Assembly: GCA_024167805.1 (NCBI GenBank)
Contig: CP099988.1
Span: 372,001-436,000 of the forward strand
DNA from: Methanobacterium sp. ERen5
Lineage (GTDB): Archaea > Methanobacteriota > Methanobacteria > Methanobacteriales > Methanobacteriaceae
Direction of reading: 5' to 3'
DNA: 64,000 bases
Shown here in pieces: positions 28,267-37,150 of the stretch. The notes below the pieces were generated by a model. It saw only the letters and a list, made by a program, of their open reading frames with translations. It made no database searches and had not been told where the DNA came from. A program made the translations under genes and the position numbers. The stretch's first letter is position 1; each line of letters begins with the position of its first letter.

Positions 28267-29262
28267 TCAATAATTTTCCGTTAAAATATCACTGATTATC
28301 TCATTAATTTGAGTCTTAGATAACTTTTCTACGGAATTAGAATTATATTCAATATTATTATCAAAATTAATTTGTTTATTAGAGTTTAGAATATATAATT
28401 CACCATCATCAACTGCATAATAAGTCTCATTATCAGTCATAAGTTCTTCATACATTTTCTCACCTATTCTTGTACCAATAATGTCAATATTAATTTCTTC
28501 ACGTAAGTATCCATAATTTGGTGCCAAATTTTCTATCATTACTTCAGCAAGATCAACTATATTGACTGCTTGCATTTTTAGGATGAATATCTCTTTACCT
28601 TGAGCTATCTGGCCTGCCTTGAGTATTAAATCCGCCGCATCCGGGATGTGCATGATAAAACGAGTCATATTAGGGTCCGTAATTGTCACCGGCCCACCAT
28701 TTTGAATTTGTTTTTTGAAAGTGGGAATAACAGAGCCTCTTGAATTTAAGACATTGCCAAATCGGACACAAGAAAATTTAGTTTTTTTATTTCCCCGATA
28801 GTAATTAGCAGAAATAGTAAGACGTTCAGATAACAACTTTGTAGCTCCCATTACGTTTATTGGATTAACTGCCTTGTCCGTACTAACCATTATGACTTTT
28901 TCAACATTGTTATCCAATGCAGCGTCAAGCACATTTTGAGTACCTAAAACATTAGTTTTAACTGCATCAAAGGGATTATATTCACATAATGGGACATGTT
29001 TAAGGGCCGCAGCATGAAATACAACATCGACATTTTCAAATGCTCTGTTTAATCTATCTTTATCCCTAACATCTCCAATGAATGTTCGAATTCTCTTAGA
29101 ATTTAATTCTTGCTCCAAATCAAACAGGGCCGTCTCATTGTTATCAAATATTCTCAAAGTATCTACATCAACTTCTAAAAGTTTTTTAACAATTTCGCGA
29201 CCTATTGAACCTGAACCTCCTGTAACTAACACTGTTTTATTTTTATAAAAATTGGGAATCAT
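28267..29262 (-). CDS. UDP-GlcNAc 4,6-dehydratase-like SDR (PseB/CapD-short family)
   Basis: About 331 residues. The N-terminal Rossmann motif is TGGSGSIG (GxxGxxG); the catalytic region has STDKAVNPINVMGATK, which replaces the usual SxnYxxxK by a Met-Gly-Ala-Thr-Lys form typical of the PseB/FlaA1 group. RFGNVLNSRGSVIPTF and FIMHIPDAADLIL also match this family. The enzyme should convert UDP-GlcNAc to a 4-keto-6-deoxy sugar, the first step toward pseudaminic/legionaminic acids or bacillosamine. I prefer ATG 29262, just after the stop of the acyltransferase gene; ATG 29277 would overlap it. It is the last gene of the seven-gene minus-strand nonulosonate operon that starts at 34314. Confidence 0.85.
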   Translation of the reverse strand: MIPNFYKNKTVLVTGGSGSIGREIVKKLLEVDVDTLRIFDNNETALFDLEQELNSKRIRTFIGDVRDKDRLNRAFENVDVVFHAAALKHVPLCEYNPFDAVKTNVLGTQNVLDAALDNNVEKVIMVSTDKAVNPINVMGATKLLSERLTISANYYRGNKKTKFSCVRFGNVLNSRGSVIPTFKKQIQNGGPVTITDPNMTRFIMHIPDAADLILKAGQIAQGKEIFILKMQAVNIVDLAEVMIENLAPNYGYLREEINIDIIGTRIGEKMYEELMTDNETYYAVDDGELYILNSNKQINFDNNIEYNSNSVEKLSKTQINEIISDILTENY

Positions 29263-29263
29263 G

Positions 29264-29656
29264 TTAATCTTCCACATTTTTTAAGTATCGAGCAGGATTA
29301 CCGACCCAAACTTCATTAGAAGGAATATTACAGTTTACAAAACTATTTGCTCCTACAGTAGAATTTTCACCAATGGTTACTGAAGGCATAATGACAGAAT
29401 TACTACCGACTTTACAATTTTTCTTTAAAACTGTTTTTCCAGATTTTTTATCAATTGACGAGTAACTCAAGATTGTACATCCAAATCCAATTTTTACATT
29501 GTCTTCGATTTTTATTCCATACATTGCATCAATCATTGTAAAAGATCCTATTTCTGTATTTTCTCCTAATTTCAGATTTTCATGATATGAAACCCGCCAA
29601 AACCATTGAGTCATACCATTCTCATCAAATTCAGGTTTAATTTTTTTATGTATCAA
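29264..29656 (-). CDS. hexapeptide-repeat acyltransferase (left-handed beta-helix)
   Basis: A 130-residue protein with imperfect hexapeptide repeats (LGENTEIGSFTMID, IKIEDNVKIGFGCTIL, VIMPSVTIGENSTVGANSFV) and the C-terminal GNPARYLKN loop usual in sugar O/N-acetyltransferases. It starts with TTG 29656 with GAGG 7 bases upstream. Between the dehydratase and the sugar aminotransferase genes it fits the N-acetylation of a 4-amino sugar in nonulosonate or bacillosamine-type synthesis. This is inferred from context; the substrate is not encoded in the fold. Confidence 0.8.
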   Translation of the reverse strand: MIHKKIKPEFDENGMTQWFWRVSYHENLKLGENTEIGSFTMIDAMYGIKIEDNVKIGFGCTILSYSSIDKKSGKTVLKKNCKVGSNSVIMPSVTIGENSTVGANSFVNCNIPSNEVWVGNPARYLKNVED

Positions 29657-29665
29657 ATTTAACCC

Positions 29666-30374
29666 TCAATAATATTTTAAACCATTTATATTACCATATT
29701 TATCATACAATTGTTTATATCCTTTTCGTACTGATTTTTTATTTGCAGTGAGACTCCCATTATGTCGAAAATAATTATATAAAGGTTTGCTAATATGAAT
29801 AAATTTACAATTATTCTTAATGAGTTTAATGAATAAATCATATTCAGGAAAAAAGTTCTTCATCATAATTATTTACTTCATTAACAGATTTCTTTTTGAA
29901 TATTACACCCGCAGCAATGCCATTTAAAATGTTATTTTTTAATGAAATAGTTTTAATTTCATTTTTTTCAACATCAATTTCATGATAATCAGAATAAACA
30001 CAATCACAGTTATTTTGTTTAATTGTGTTTAATAGTTCTTCAAGTGCATTTAGTTCAAAAGTATCATCAGAATCTAATAAAACATAATATTTTCCCCTAG
30101 ATTCTTTAATTCCTATATTTATTGCTTTTATGGGCCCTAATTTTTTCCCTTTAATAAATTTAATCTTATTATCATGACTTTTTATTTTATTTTCAGTATT
30201 ATCTGCTGAGTCATCATCTATTATTATAAGTTCATAGATATCTTTAGAGATTGTTTGCTCTAAAACACTTTCAATTGCTTTTTCAATAACGTTTTCAGAA
30301 TTATGAGTTCTGATTATTACGCTGAGTAAACATTCTTTTTTATTTGTCTCGGAATTTTTATGTACTATTCCCAT
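29666..30374 (-). CDS. glycosyltransferase family 2 (frame break at 29849-29854)
   Basis: About 235 residues after repair. The N-terminal GT-A domain has LSVIIRTHNSENVIEKAIES, IIIDDDSADNTE and the metal-binding LLDSDDTFE (DxD-type). The frame breaks in the T6 run (minus strand) at 29849-29854. Removing one base joins YDEELF to PEYDLFIKLI, the expected ED/Y-x-D-L acceptor motif, and continues to LTANKKSVRKGYKQLYDKYG. This is the one site in the window where the run appears one base too long, or two bases too short. It overlaps the cytidylyltransferase gene by 10 bases. It may attach the nonulosonate or a neighbouring sugar. Confidence 0.8.
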
Positions 30375-31099
30375 ATCCTTGAATCTCCTTTAGGAACATT
30401 CATATTAATCTCTAAAAGTTTAGGGTTGTTTTCTAAAAATCCAATAACATCCTTAAGTTTCACAATTGAATTCTCTTCATAAAAATTTTCGTAAATAATT
30501 CTCATGAGTTTAAGATCGTCGAAAGTATCAACAGTTAATCTGTAATTTTGTCTTTGCAAATATGTATCTACATCAAAACTTCGTATTTTAAATAGGTGTG
30601 AATTCTCATTGATAAAAAGTGTTACTAATTCACTATGATGTTTTTCATTACCTAGATCATATGATTTTTTTAGAGCATCAAAAGATATAACTTCAACGAT
30701 GCATCCTATTGGCAAGTTATCTAAATATGTAAAATCACATTTATTATCTATATGAAATTTAATTAAATCATCGATAACATCAACATATATGAGTGGATTT
30801 TCAGAAGTAACTCTTACTATATGATCCGAATTAAATTTTTTGGCTGCTTTGAAGATCCTTCCAAGTACATCTTCATCATCCCCTCTCACAAATTTTAAGT
30901 TGTTTTCATTTGCGAAATCCACAAATACATTGTTCTCCTCTTTTTCAGAAATAGCTAATATTGTTCGATCAATTATTTTGCTACTGTTTAACCTGTCGAT
31001 CACATGTTCTATGATTGGCTTGTTTTGTATCAATTTCATTGGTTTTCCATACATTCTTTCGGAATGCATTCTTGCTGCAATTATTGCATGTATATTCAT
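30365..31099 (-). CDS. CMP-sugar cytidylyltransferase-like (SpsF/NeuA family)
   Basis: A 244-residue nucleotidyltransferase. The N-terminal signature IIAARMHSERMYGKPMKLI corresponds to the AARxxSxRxxxK motif of the acylneuraminate cytidylyltransferase/SpsF group. VRVTSENPLIYVDVIDDLI holds the metal and substrate acidic residues. It should activate a nonulosonic acid (or related sugar) as a CMP derivative for transfer. It overlaps the NeuB gene by 4 bases and the GT2 gene by 10, so it is in the same operon. SpsF-type proteins are less characterised than NeuA, so the exact nucleotide and sugar are inferred. Confidence 0.8.
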   Translation of the reverse strand: MNIHAIIAARMHSERMYGKPMKLIQNKPIIEHVIDRLNSSKIIDRTILAISEKEENNVFVDFANENNLKFVRGDDEDVLGRIFKAAKKFNSDHIVRVTSENPLIYVDVIDDLIKFHIDNKCDFTYLDNLPIGCIVEVISFDALKKSYDLGNEKHHSELVTLFINENSHLFKIRSFDVDTYLQRQNYRLTVDTFDDLKLMRIIYENFYEENSIVKLKDVIGFLENNPKLLEINMNVPKGDSRIWE

Positions 31100-32118
31100 T
31101 GGAAAACTTCCTCTGTAATTGGAACATCCTTTTCTAAATCTATTTTTGCTCTTCTACCTATAACTTTAATTAAATCGTTTATAAATAGACCTGTATGAGC
31201 TCTTTTAAAGTTCAAATCATTTTTTTCAATTATTTTCCCTGCAGGTATCACACGATCAGATACTATTCTTCTTTTTACTAATTCAGCATATTTTTCTTCT
31301 TTCATACTGAGTTCAAATCCATCAAATTTAATGCCATCTTCAACTTTTCTTAACAATTTAATAAATTGTGCAAATTCATCTGGATTGAGTGCGGATTGGT
31401 AATCTGGATCTTTTAATTTTCGATCTATTGTAATATGTTTCTCGATTACTGTTGCCCCCATTGCCATTGAGACTAATGGAACAGACATACTTTCAATTGA
31501 TCCACCAGGAGTATGATCTAAAAAGCCCACATTTAAATTAAAAATCTCCTTTAAAATTGGTATATATCCTAATTTGGATTCTTCAACAGGAGTTGGATAA
31601 CTTTGAAATCCATACATCAGTATAATGTTTTTATGATGTTCTAAAACAGTGCTAATAGCATTTTCTATATCATTTAAATTAGCGGCACCAATAGAAAGAA
31701 ATAATGGTTTGTTCTTGTCAGCAACATCTTTTATTAAGTCTAAATTATTTATATCAGTTGTGTGGATTTTAAAACCATCAACACCCATATCGCTCAATAA
31801 ATAAACATCAGAAGAATCAAAAATATCAACTAATAGTGGGATACTTTTATTTTTTGCATAAGAAACAACTTCTGACCAAAAAGAATTGTCTATCTCCAAC
31901 CTTTTGAGATCCTCGTAATATTCATAATCTTTTACAACAAGATCATCTGCTTTAAATTTCTGTATTTTTACTGCATCTGCTCCAGAGTTATATGCAATAT
32001 CTATCAATTTTTTCATTTTATTCTTATTACCATTATGAGATCCAGATATTTCTGCTATAACAAATGTCCTTTTAGAATTTATATTCTTATTTCCCAAAGG
32101 TATATCTTCTATATTCAT
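31096..32118 (-). CDS. NeuB-family nonulosonate synthase, copy 1 (TIM barrel + SAF)
   Basis: A 340-residue protein. The TIM-barrel domain has VIAEISGSHNGNKNKMKKLI, GADAVKIQKFKADDL, LSIGAAN and the metal-ligand pattern FLDHTPGG and VIEKHITIDR. The C-terminal SAF (antifreeze-like) domain is at about 270-335 (RRIVSDRVIPAGKIIEKNDL). NeuB enzymes condense a hexosamine with phosphoenolpyruvate to make sialic, pseudaminic or legionaminic acids. It overlaps NeuB copy 2 and the cytidylyltransferase by 4 bases on each side. The usual STGM loop after the substrate strand is SIGA here, so its substrate may differ from copy 2. Confidence 0.9.
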   Translation of the reverse strand: MNIEDIPLGNKNINSKRTFVIAEISGSHNGNKNKMKKLIDIAYNSGADAVKIQKFKADDLVVKDYEYYEDLKRLEIDNSFWSEVVSYAKNKSIPLLVDIFDSSDVYLLSDMGVDGFKIHTTDINNLDLIKDVADKNKPLFLSIGAANLNDIENAISTVLEHHKNIILMYGFQSYPTPVEESKLGYIPILKEIFNLNVGFLDHTPGGSIESMSVPLVSMAMGATVIEKHITIDRKLKDPDYQSALNPDEFAQFIKLLRKVEDGIKFDGFELSMKEEKYAELVKRRIVSDRVIPAGKIIEKNDLNFKRAHTGLFINDLIKVIGRRAKIDLEKDVPITEEVFQ

Positions 32119-33118
32119 TCAACATCATCCCATTTCACTGGATTTTCTTTAGAAAGGTTTTTTCTTGAAATTCTTCCTGTAATAAATTCAAGGTATTTAG
32201 GTTTTATTCCTATTTCAGGTCTCAATACTTTTAAAGTATCTTCAGAAATGATATCGCCTTCATTTATTACTTCATCTACAAATATGCTACGTCTAGCCGC
32301 AGATATCATTTCAAGAGATTCGGATATTACTTTAATTTTTTGACCTAGAGCTTTTTCTGCTATTCGAATGTTTTCCACCATCTCTTTAAATTCATGTGTT
32401 TCCAAAGATAATTTATGATCTGGGCCGTTTAGATTATTATCCAAAGTAAAATGTTTTTCGATTATATTGGCACCCATAACTACAGCTAATGAAGGAACTA
32501 AAGTTCCAACAGTATGATCTGAAAAACCCACAGGGATCTGGAATAAATTTTTCAAAGTATTAATAACCTTCAAATTGATATCTTGATAATTAGCAGGATA
32601 ATTTGAAACACAATGTAAAATAGAAACTTTATTATTTCCAGTTTTATATATTTCTTGCAATGCCTCTTCAATTTCGCCAATTGTAGACATTCCCGTCGAT
32701 AATATAATTGGTTTATTCTTTTCACCAATATATCTTAAAAGAGGAAGATAAGTTAAATCTCCAGATGCAATTTTATAAAAGGAAGATCCCAATTCTTCTA
32801 AAAATCAGCACTCCATTTGCCAAATACACTTGCAGTAAAATTAATTTTTGTTTTATCCGCAAATTTTTTTAGTTCATTCCAATCAGCATCATCTAATTCT
32901 AAATTTTTAAAAAGATTATAATAATCACTATTTTTGCTACATATTTCTTCAGTTTTGAATATTTGGAATTTTATTGCATCTGCACCAGAATCATGTGCCT
33001 TCTGGATCATTTTCTTTGCTTGTTCAACATTTCCATCATGATTAATACCGGCTTCAGCTATAATATAAACTTCATTACCATTACCAATTATCCTATCGTT
33101 AATTTGTATTGTCCTCAT
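32115..33118 (-). CDS. NeuB-family nonulosonate synthase, copy 2 (frame break at 32800-32804)
   Basis: About 335 residues after adding one T to the T5 run (minus strand) at 32800-32804, which joins VFGKWSADF to LEELGSSFYKIASGDLTYL. The frame carries the family landmarks IIAEAGINHDGNVEQAK, DAIKFQIFKTEE, ILSTGMSTIGEIEEA, SILHCVSNYPA, GFSDHTVG, IEKHFTLD and a C-terminal SAF domain (RRSIFVDEVINEGDIISE). Copy 2 has the canonical LSTGM and HCVS motifs, so it is the more standard PEP-condensing synthase. It starts 5 bases from the aminotransferase stop, in the same operon. Confidence 0.85.
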
Positions 33119-33122
33119 TTTA

Positions 33123-34314
33123 TCACTTTCTATAAAAGTTAATTATTTTCTTAACCGCAGATACAACGTCTTTCGCATCTTTATCAGTCATTTTTGGATA
33201 TATGGGTAATGAAATCTCATTATTGTAAACTGATTCTGCTACTGGGAAATCACCCAATTTAAACCCGTAATTTTCTTTGTAATATGGATGTAAGTGTAAT
33301 GGAATGAAATGAACACTTGTTCCAATGTTTTCAGATTTTAATGCTTCTATAAAATCGTTTCTATTGATTTTGAGCATATCGGTTTTTAATTGTATGGAGT
33401 ATAAATGCCAAGCGTGGTTTGTGTAATTCTCATCCACTGGCAGAATTATTTGAGATACATCCTTGAAAGATTCATTGTAATATTTGGCAATTTTTCTCTT
33501 CTTTCTTGCATCTTTTCCAGCTTTTTTAGCTGATGAATACCTATACTTGCTTGAACATCATTCATATTATATTTAAAGCCGGAATATAATATTTGATAAT
33601 ACCATGATCCTTCCGAGGAATATCTTTTCCAAGCATCCTTACTAATCCCATGTAAACTTAATATACGTATTTTATCGGATAATTCTTCATTATTTGTTGT
33701 AATCATCCCCCTTCAGCAGTTGTTATATTTTTGGTAGCATAAAAACTAAAACACGTCGCATCTCCAATGCTACCAACCTCTTTTCCTTTATATTTAGTAC
33801 CTAATGCATGAGCTGCATCTTCTATTACAAATAAATCATTTTCTTTTGCAATATCCATTATTTCATCCATTTCACATGCATGTCCTGCATAATGGACGGG
33901 AATTATGGCTTTAGTTTTGTTTGTAATTTTTTCTTCAATTTTAGATGGATCAATATTGTACGTGTTTTCCTCAACGTCAACAAAAACTGGAGTTGCTCTC
34001 TGATTTATAACTACTTCTGCAGTAGAAGCAAAAGTGAAAGGTGTCGTTATAATTTCATCACCCACCCCAATCCCTAAAGCAGCTATTGCTAGATGTAATG
34101 CAGCTGTACAAGAATTGACTGCAACTGAATATTTTGAATCCACCTTTTTTCCAAACATCTCTTCAAATTTGAATGTTTTGGGCCCTGTTGTAATCCAATC
34201 TGATTCCAAAGTATCAATTACTTCATTTATTTCTTCTTTACCAATTGAATGTTTAAATGGTGGTAAAAATGTGTCTCTGGTTCTTTTTATTCCATTAATG
34301 GGATTAGTACTCAT
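33123..34314 (-). CDS. DegT/DnrJ/EryC1-type sugar aminotransferase (two frame breaks)
   Basis: About 398 residues once one base is added in the C5/G5 run at 33707-33711 (joining TTAEGG to MITTNNEEL) and in the T5/A5 run at 33491-33495 (joining RREK to IAKYYNESFKDV). Visible fold-I PLP features: VAVNSCTAALHLAI, FTFASTAEVVINQRATPVFVDV, VIEDAAHALGTKYKG with the Asp that binds the pyridine N, and the Schiff-base Lys in CFSFYATKNITTAEGG. The start is ATG 34314, with AGGAGA just upstream. It should aminate the 4-keto sugar made by the dehydratase at 28267. First gene of the nonulosonate operon. Confidence 0.85.
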
Positions 34315-34460
34315 AATTCTCCTTATCACATAATTATTCTTTCATCAAATGATCGTATCATTATTATAATTCGATAATAATGTCTAATCTATTTTTCAAA
34401 ATGAATTTAACTAATATTTATGTTAACTTTAAATAATATAAACATAATCCAATTAGTTAT

Positions 34461-35177
34461 ATGAAAGTTATTACAATCGTGGGTGACTCATTATCAATGG
34501 TTCGGCCAAAAGAGGATATCTTTTTCAAAGACACATATGTTTTTAAATTACAAAAATTATTAAATTCTAAGTTTTACGTTGTTCCGTTTGTTAATCGTGC
34601 AAATACAGTAATCCATGAATCTAATCAAATAATTAATCATGATGGAATGATATACTCAGAGCCGGATTTAATAATACTCCATTTAGGCATAGTTGATTGT
34701 GCACCCAGATTGTTTGGACCAACCGAACATAAAATATTAGAATTGATTAGTTATTTTAAAATTTTCAGGAAAATAATTAGTTCAATTATAAAAATCAAAT
34801 CAAAGTACAGAAAATTTTTCACAAAATACTTTCAAAAGACATATGTTTCTGAAGAGATGTATAAAGAAAAATTGGAATTTATAATTAAACAAATAAAAAA
34901 TAACACAAATTCAATGATATTTATAATCAATATAGCTGATACACATAAAACTAATAAAGAAAGGTCGTATAATTTTAATGAAAATATCATTAGATATAAT
35001 AAGATTCTTAGTGAAATGGCAGAAACGAATTCATGCACACTTATAGATTTTCATAAACTTACTAAAGAAAATAAGAGCTTAATTTTACAAGATGGAATTC
35101 ATTTGTCTAAGCAAGGTCATGAAATACTTTCATGTATGTTATATGAAAATATAAAAAGAAAGATAAAATATTTTTAA
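34461..35177 (+). CDS. SGNH/GDSL hydrolase-like protein
   Basis: A 238-residue protein with SGNH block I GDSLS (Ser10 as nucleophile), a block III-like LGIVD (usual GxND, with Asn lost), and block V DGIHLSKQGH with the catalytic Asp-x-x-His. The middle is rich in Lys and lacks a signal peptide, so it may act in the cytoplasm or at the membrane face. SGNH proteins in glycan loci usually add or remove acetyl groups. It is divergent from the nonulosonate operon (147 bases between starts), with a TATA-like AATATAA just upstream. The substitution in block III is the main oddity. Confidence 0.75.
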   Translation: MKVITIVGDSLSMVRPKEDIFFKDTYVFKLQKLLNSKFYVVPFVNRANTVIHESNQIINHDGMIYSEPDLIILHLGIVDCAPRLFGPTEHKILELISYFKIFRKIISSIIKIKSKYRKFFTKYFQKTYVSEEMYKEKLEFIIKQIKNNTNSMIFIINIADTHKTNKERSYNFNENIIRYNKILSEMAETNSCTLIDFHKLTKENKSLILQDGIHLSKQGHEILSCMLYENIKRKIKYF

Positions 35178-35701
35178 AGAATATTAATTTTCTTTGTGAA
35201 TTTTTCACATCGGGTGTCTTTATTCTATGTTGAGACACGCATATTCCTTGTTTTGATTTACATCATCAAATTTTTTTATTACCGTAGTAAGGTTGAATTA
35301 TCAAAAAATCAGGCCATACATTTAATTATACCACAAAAACAATCTCTTAAATATACTATTAATAAATGTTATCAACTACTCAAATATTTTCAGCACTAAT
35401 TCTACATGAAAATAGAATATATGAAAGAGATATCGCTGTATCTTATTTTGTATTAATATTTTAAACAATGCTTTTTGAGTACTTTATTATTCGGTTTTTC
35501 TAATCATGTCCAAATCGGAAAGTTTAATTTGAATAGACATACAAAACTTAATAGTTATCACATGACACATCTATTCTTACATTTGTTAACTACTACCTAT
35601 AATCATTAACCAAATGAAATAAAATAAGCAATAAATAGAATTTAAAAAATTCTAGAACATGTCAAAATCTTAAAGAAACTTCAATCACTAAACTACGAAC
35701 A
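35178..35701. other. 524-base region without a supported gene
   Basis: AT-rich spacer between the SGNH-like gene and the flippase gene. A 67-codon open frame at 35196-35399 has no ribosome site and no protein-like composition. A short inverted repeat TGTGAATTTTTCACA (35195-35209), 17 bases after the hydrolase stop, may be a transcript-end hairpin. The promoter of the flippase gene presumably lies near 35600-35680. Confidence 0.4.
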
Positions 35702-37138
35702 ATGGATGAATATAAACTTTTTGTTAAAAGAATAGGTTTAGTTGGCATAACTAACATTTTAGTAGCTATTAGTTCACTTATATTAATCCCAATAATGACA
35801 AAAAGTTTTTCTACTAGCGATTATGGAATCTGGGTTCAAATTAATACAACAATTATGTTAATACCTAATATCGCTACTTTGGGATTACCTTATGCAATGC
35901 TTAGATTTGTATCTACAGAAAAAGATAAAGAGAAGATTAGAGAAGCATTTTATTCAATTACAAGCATTGTTTTAATTTTTACTATAATCATTTCATTATT
36001 TCTACTTCTATTCTCAAATAGTATAGCGTCTGCTCTTTTTAATGGAAATGTAAATATTTCGAATTTAATGTCGTTAATAGTTCTATTTGCTTGCCTAAAT
36101 TCTCTTTTTCTTAATTTTTTTAGGACATTTCAACAGATGAAACGATACTCTGTATTCTTACTTATCCAAACTTATTTAGGTCTCATAATCATGTCTTATT
36201 TTGCAATAAATGGATTTAATATTTACATGGTAGCTTTAGGACTCTTAATTGTTTATTTTATCACTTGTATAATAATGATTTTGTTTATTATTTCCAATAT
36301 AGGTTTTAAAATTCCCAAATTTAAAAACATTGTTGAATATTTATCATTTGGGATTCCCACAATTCCGGGTAATTTATCATATTGGGTTGTGGATTCCAGT
36401 GATCGTTATGTTATTGGAATAGTTTTAGGTACGGTTTTTGTAGGTTATTACTCTCCAGGATACGCTCTTGGAAACATGATAATTATGATTTTAGCCCCAT
36501 TTTCACTGTTACTGCCTTCAATACTACCAAAGTATTATGAAAATGGAGAGATTGAAAAGATTAAAATGTTTTTAAAATATTCTTTGAAATATTTCCTTTG
36601 TATTGCAATTCCTTCAGCATTTGGATTATCTATTCTATCAAAACCAATTTTAATGGTATTATCAACACCAGAAATAGCATTAAATGGTTATATGATAACG
36701 CCATTCATAGCAATGAGCGCTCTTCTATTCGGAATTTATGGAATAACGAGCAATATACTTGTATTAAAGAAAAAAACAAAATTTATAGGTATTGTATGGA
36801 TGATTGCTGCTTTTTTGAATTTAAGCCTTAATATTTTATTTGTACCTTATTTCGGGATTCTTGGAGCTGCTGCAATTACCCTAATTGCTTATACACTTGC
36901 ATTTATACTTAGCTTAATATACTCCAATAAATTTTTCAAATTCGATTTTGATCCATTTTTTATCCTTAAAAGCGTTACTGCATCAGTTTTAATGACTACC
37001 ATAATTATTTGGATTAATCCCTATGGAATTTTAAATGTTTTGATTACAGCTATAATTGGTTCCGTTGTTTATTTTGTTTTATTAACAATTTTAAAAGGAA
37101 TAAAAAAGAAGAATTCCAATTCTTTAATAAAATGTTAA
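35702..37138 (+). CDS. polysaccharide flippase (Wzx/MOP superfamily), copy 2
   Basis: A 478-residue protein with about 12-14 transmembrane helices. The N-terminal pattern LVGITNILVAISSLILIPIM and the conserved short loop (FSTSDYGIWVQINTTIMLI) match polysaccharide exporters of the MOP superfamily. The C-terminal half (ASALLFGIYGITSN-type packing) also fits. It should flip the lipid-linked glycan made by the enzymes of this locus. It differs clearly from the flippase at 3518. It is convergent with the glycosyltransferase-like gene at 37151, with only 12 bases between stops. Confidence 0.9.
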   Translation: MDEYKLFVKRIGLVGITNILVAISSLILIPIMTKSFSTSDYGIWVQINTTIMLIPNIATLGLPYAMLRFVSTEKDKEKIREAFYSITSIVLIFTIIISLFLLLFSNSIASALFNGNVNISNLMSLIVLFACLNSLFLNFFRTFQQMKRYSVFLLIQTYLGLIIMSYFAINGFNIYMVALGLLIVYFITCIIMILFIISNIGFKIPKFKNIVEYLSFGIPTIPGNLSYWVVDSSDRYVIGIVLGTVFVGYYSPGYALGNMIIMILAPFSLLLPSILPKYYENGEIEKIKMFLKYSLKYFLCIAIPSAFGLSILSKPILMVLSTPEIALNGYMITPFIAMSALLFGIYGITSNILVLKKKTKFIGIVWMIAAFLNLSLNILFVPYFGILGAAAITLIAYTLAFILSLIYSNKFFKFDFDPFFILKSVTASVLMTTIIIWINPYGILNVLITAIIGSVVYFVLLTILKGIKKKNSNSLIKC

Positions 37139-37150
37139 GAAAAAGTTGAT

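Noticed and set aside
35195..35209. TGTGA-N5-TCACA palindrome
   Set aside because: The spacer is five, not six, bases, and it lies just after a stop codon rather than upstream of a gene, so I did not count it with the operator set.
35196..35399. 67-codon open frame after the SGNH-like gene
   Set aside because: No ribosome site, no homology-like segments and random-looking composition; treated as intergenic.
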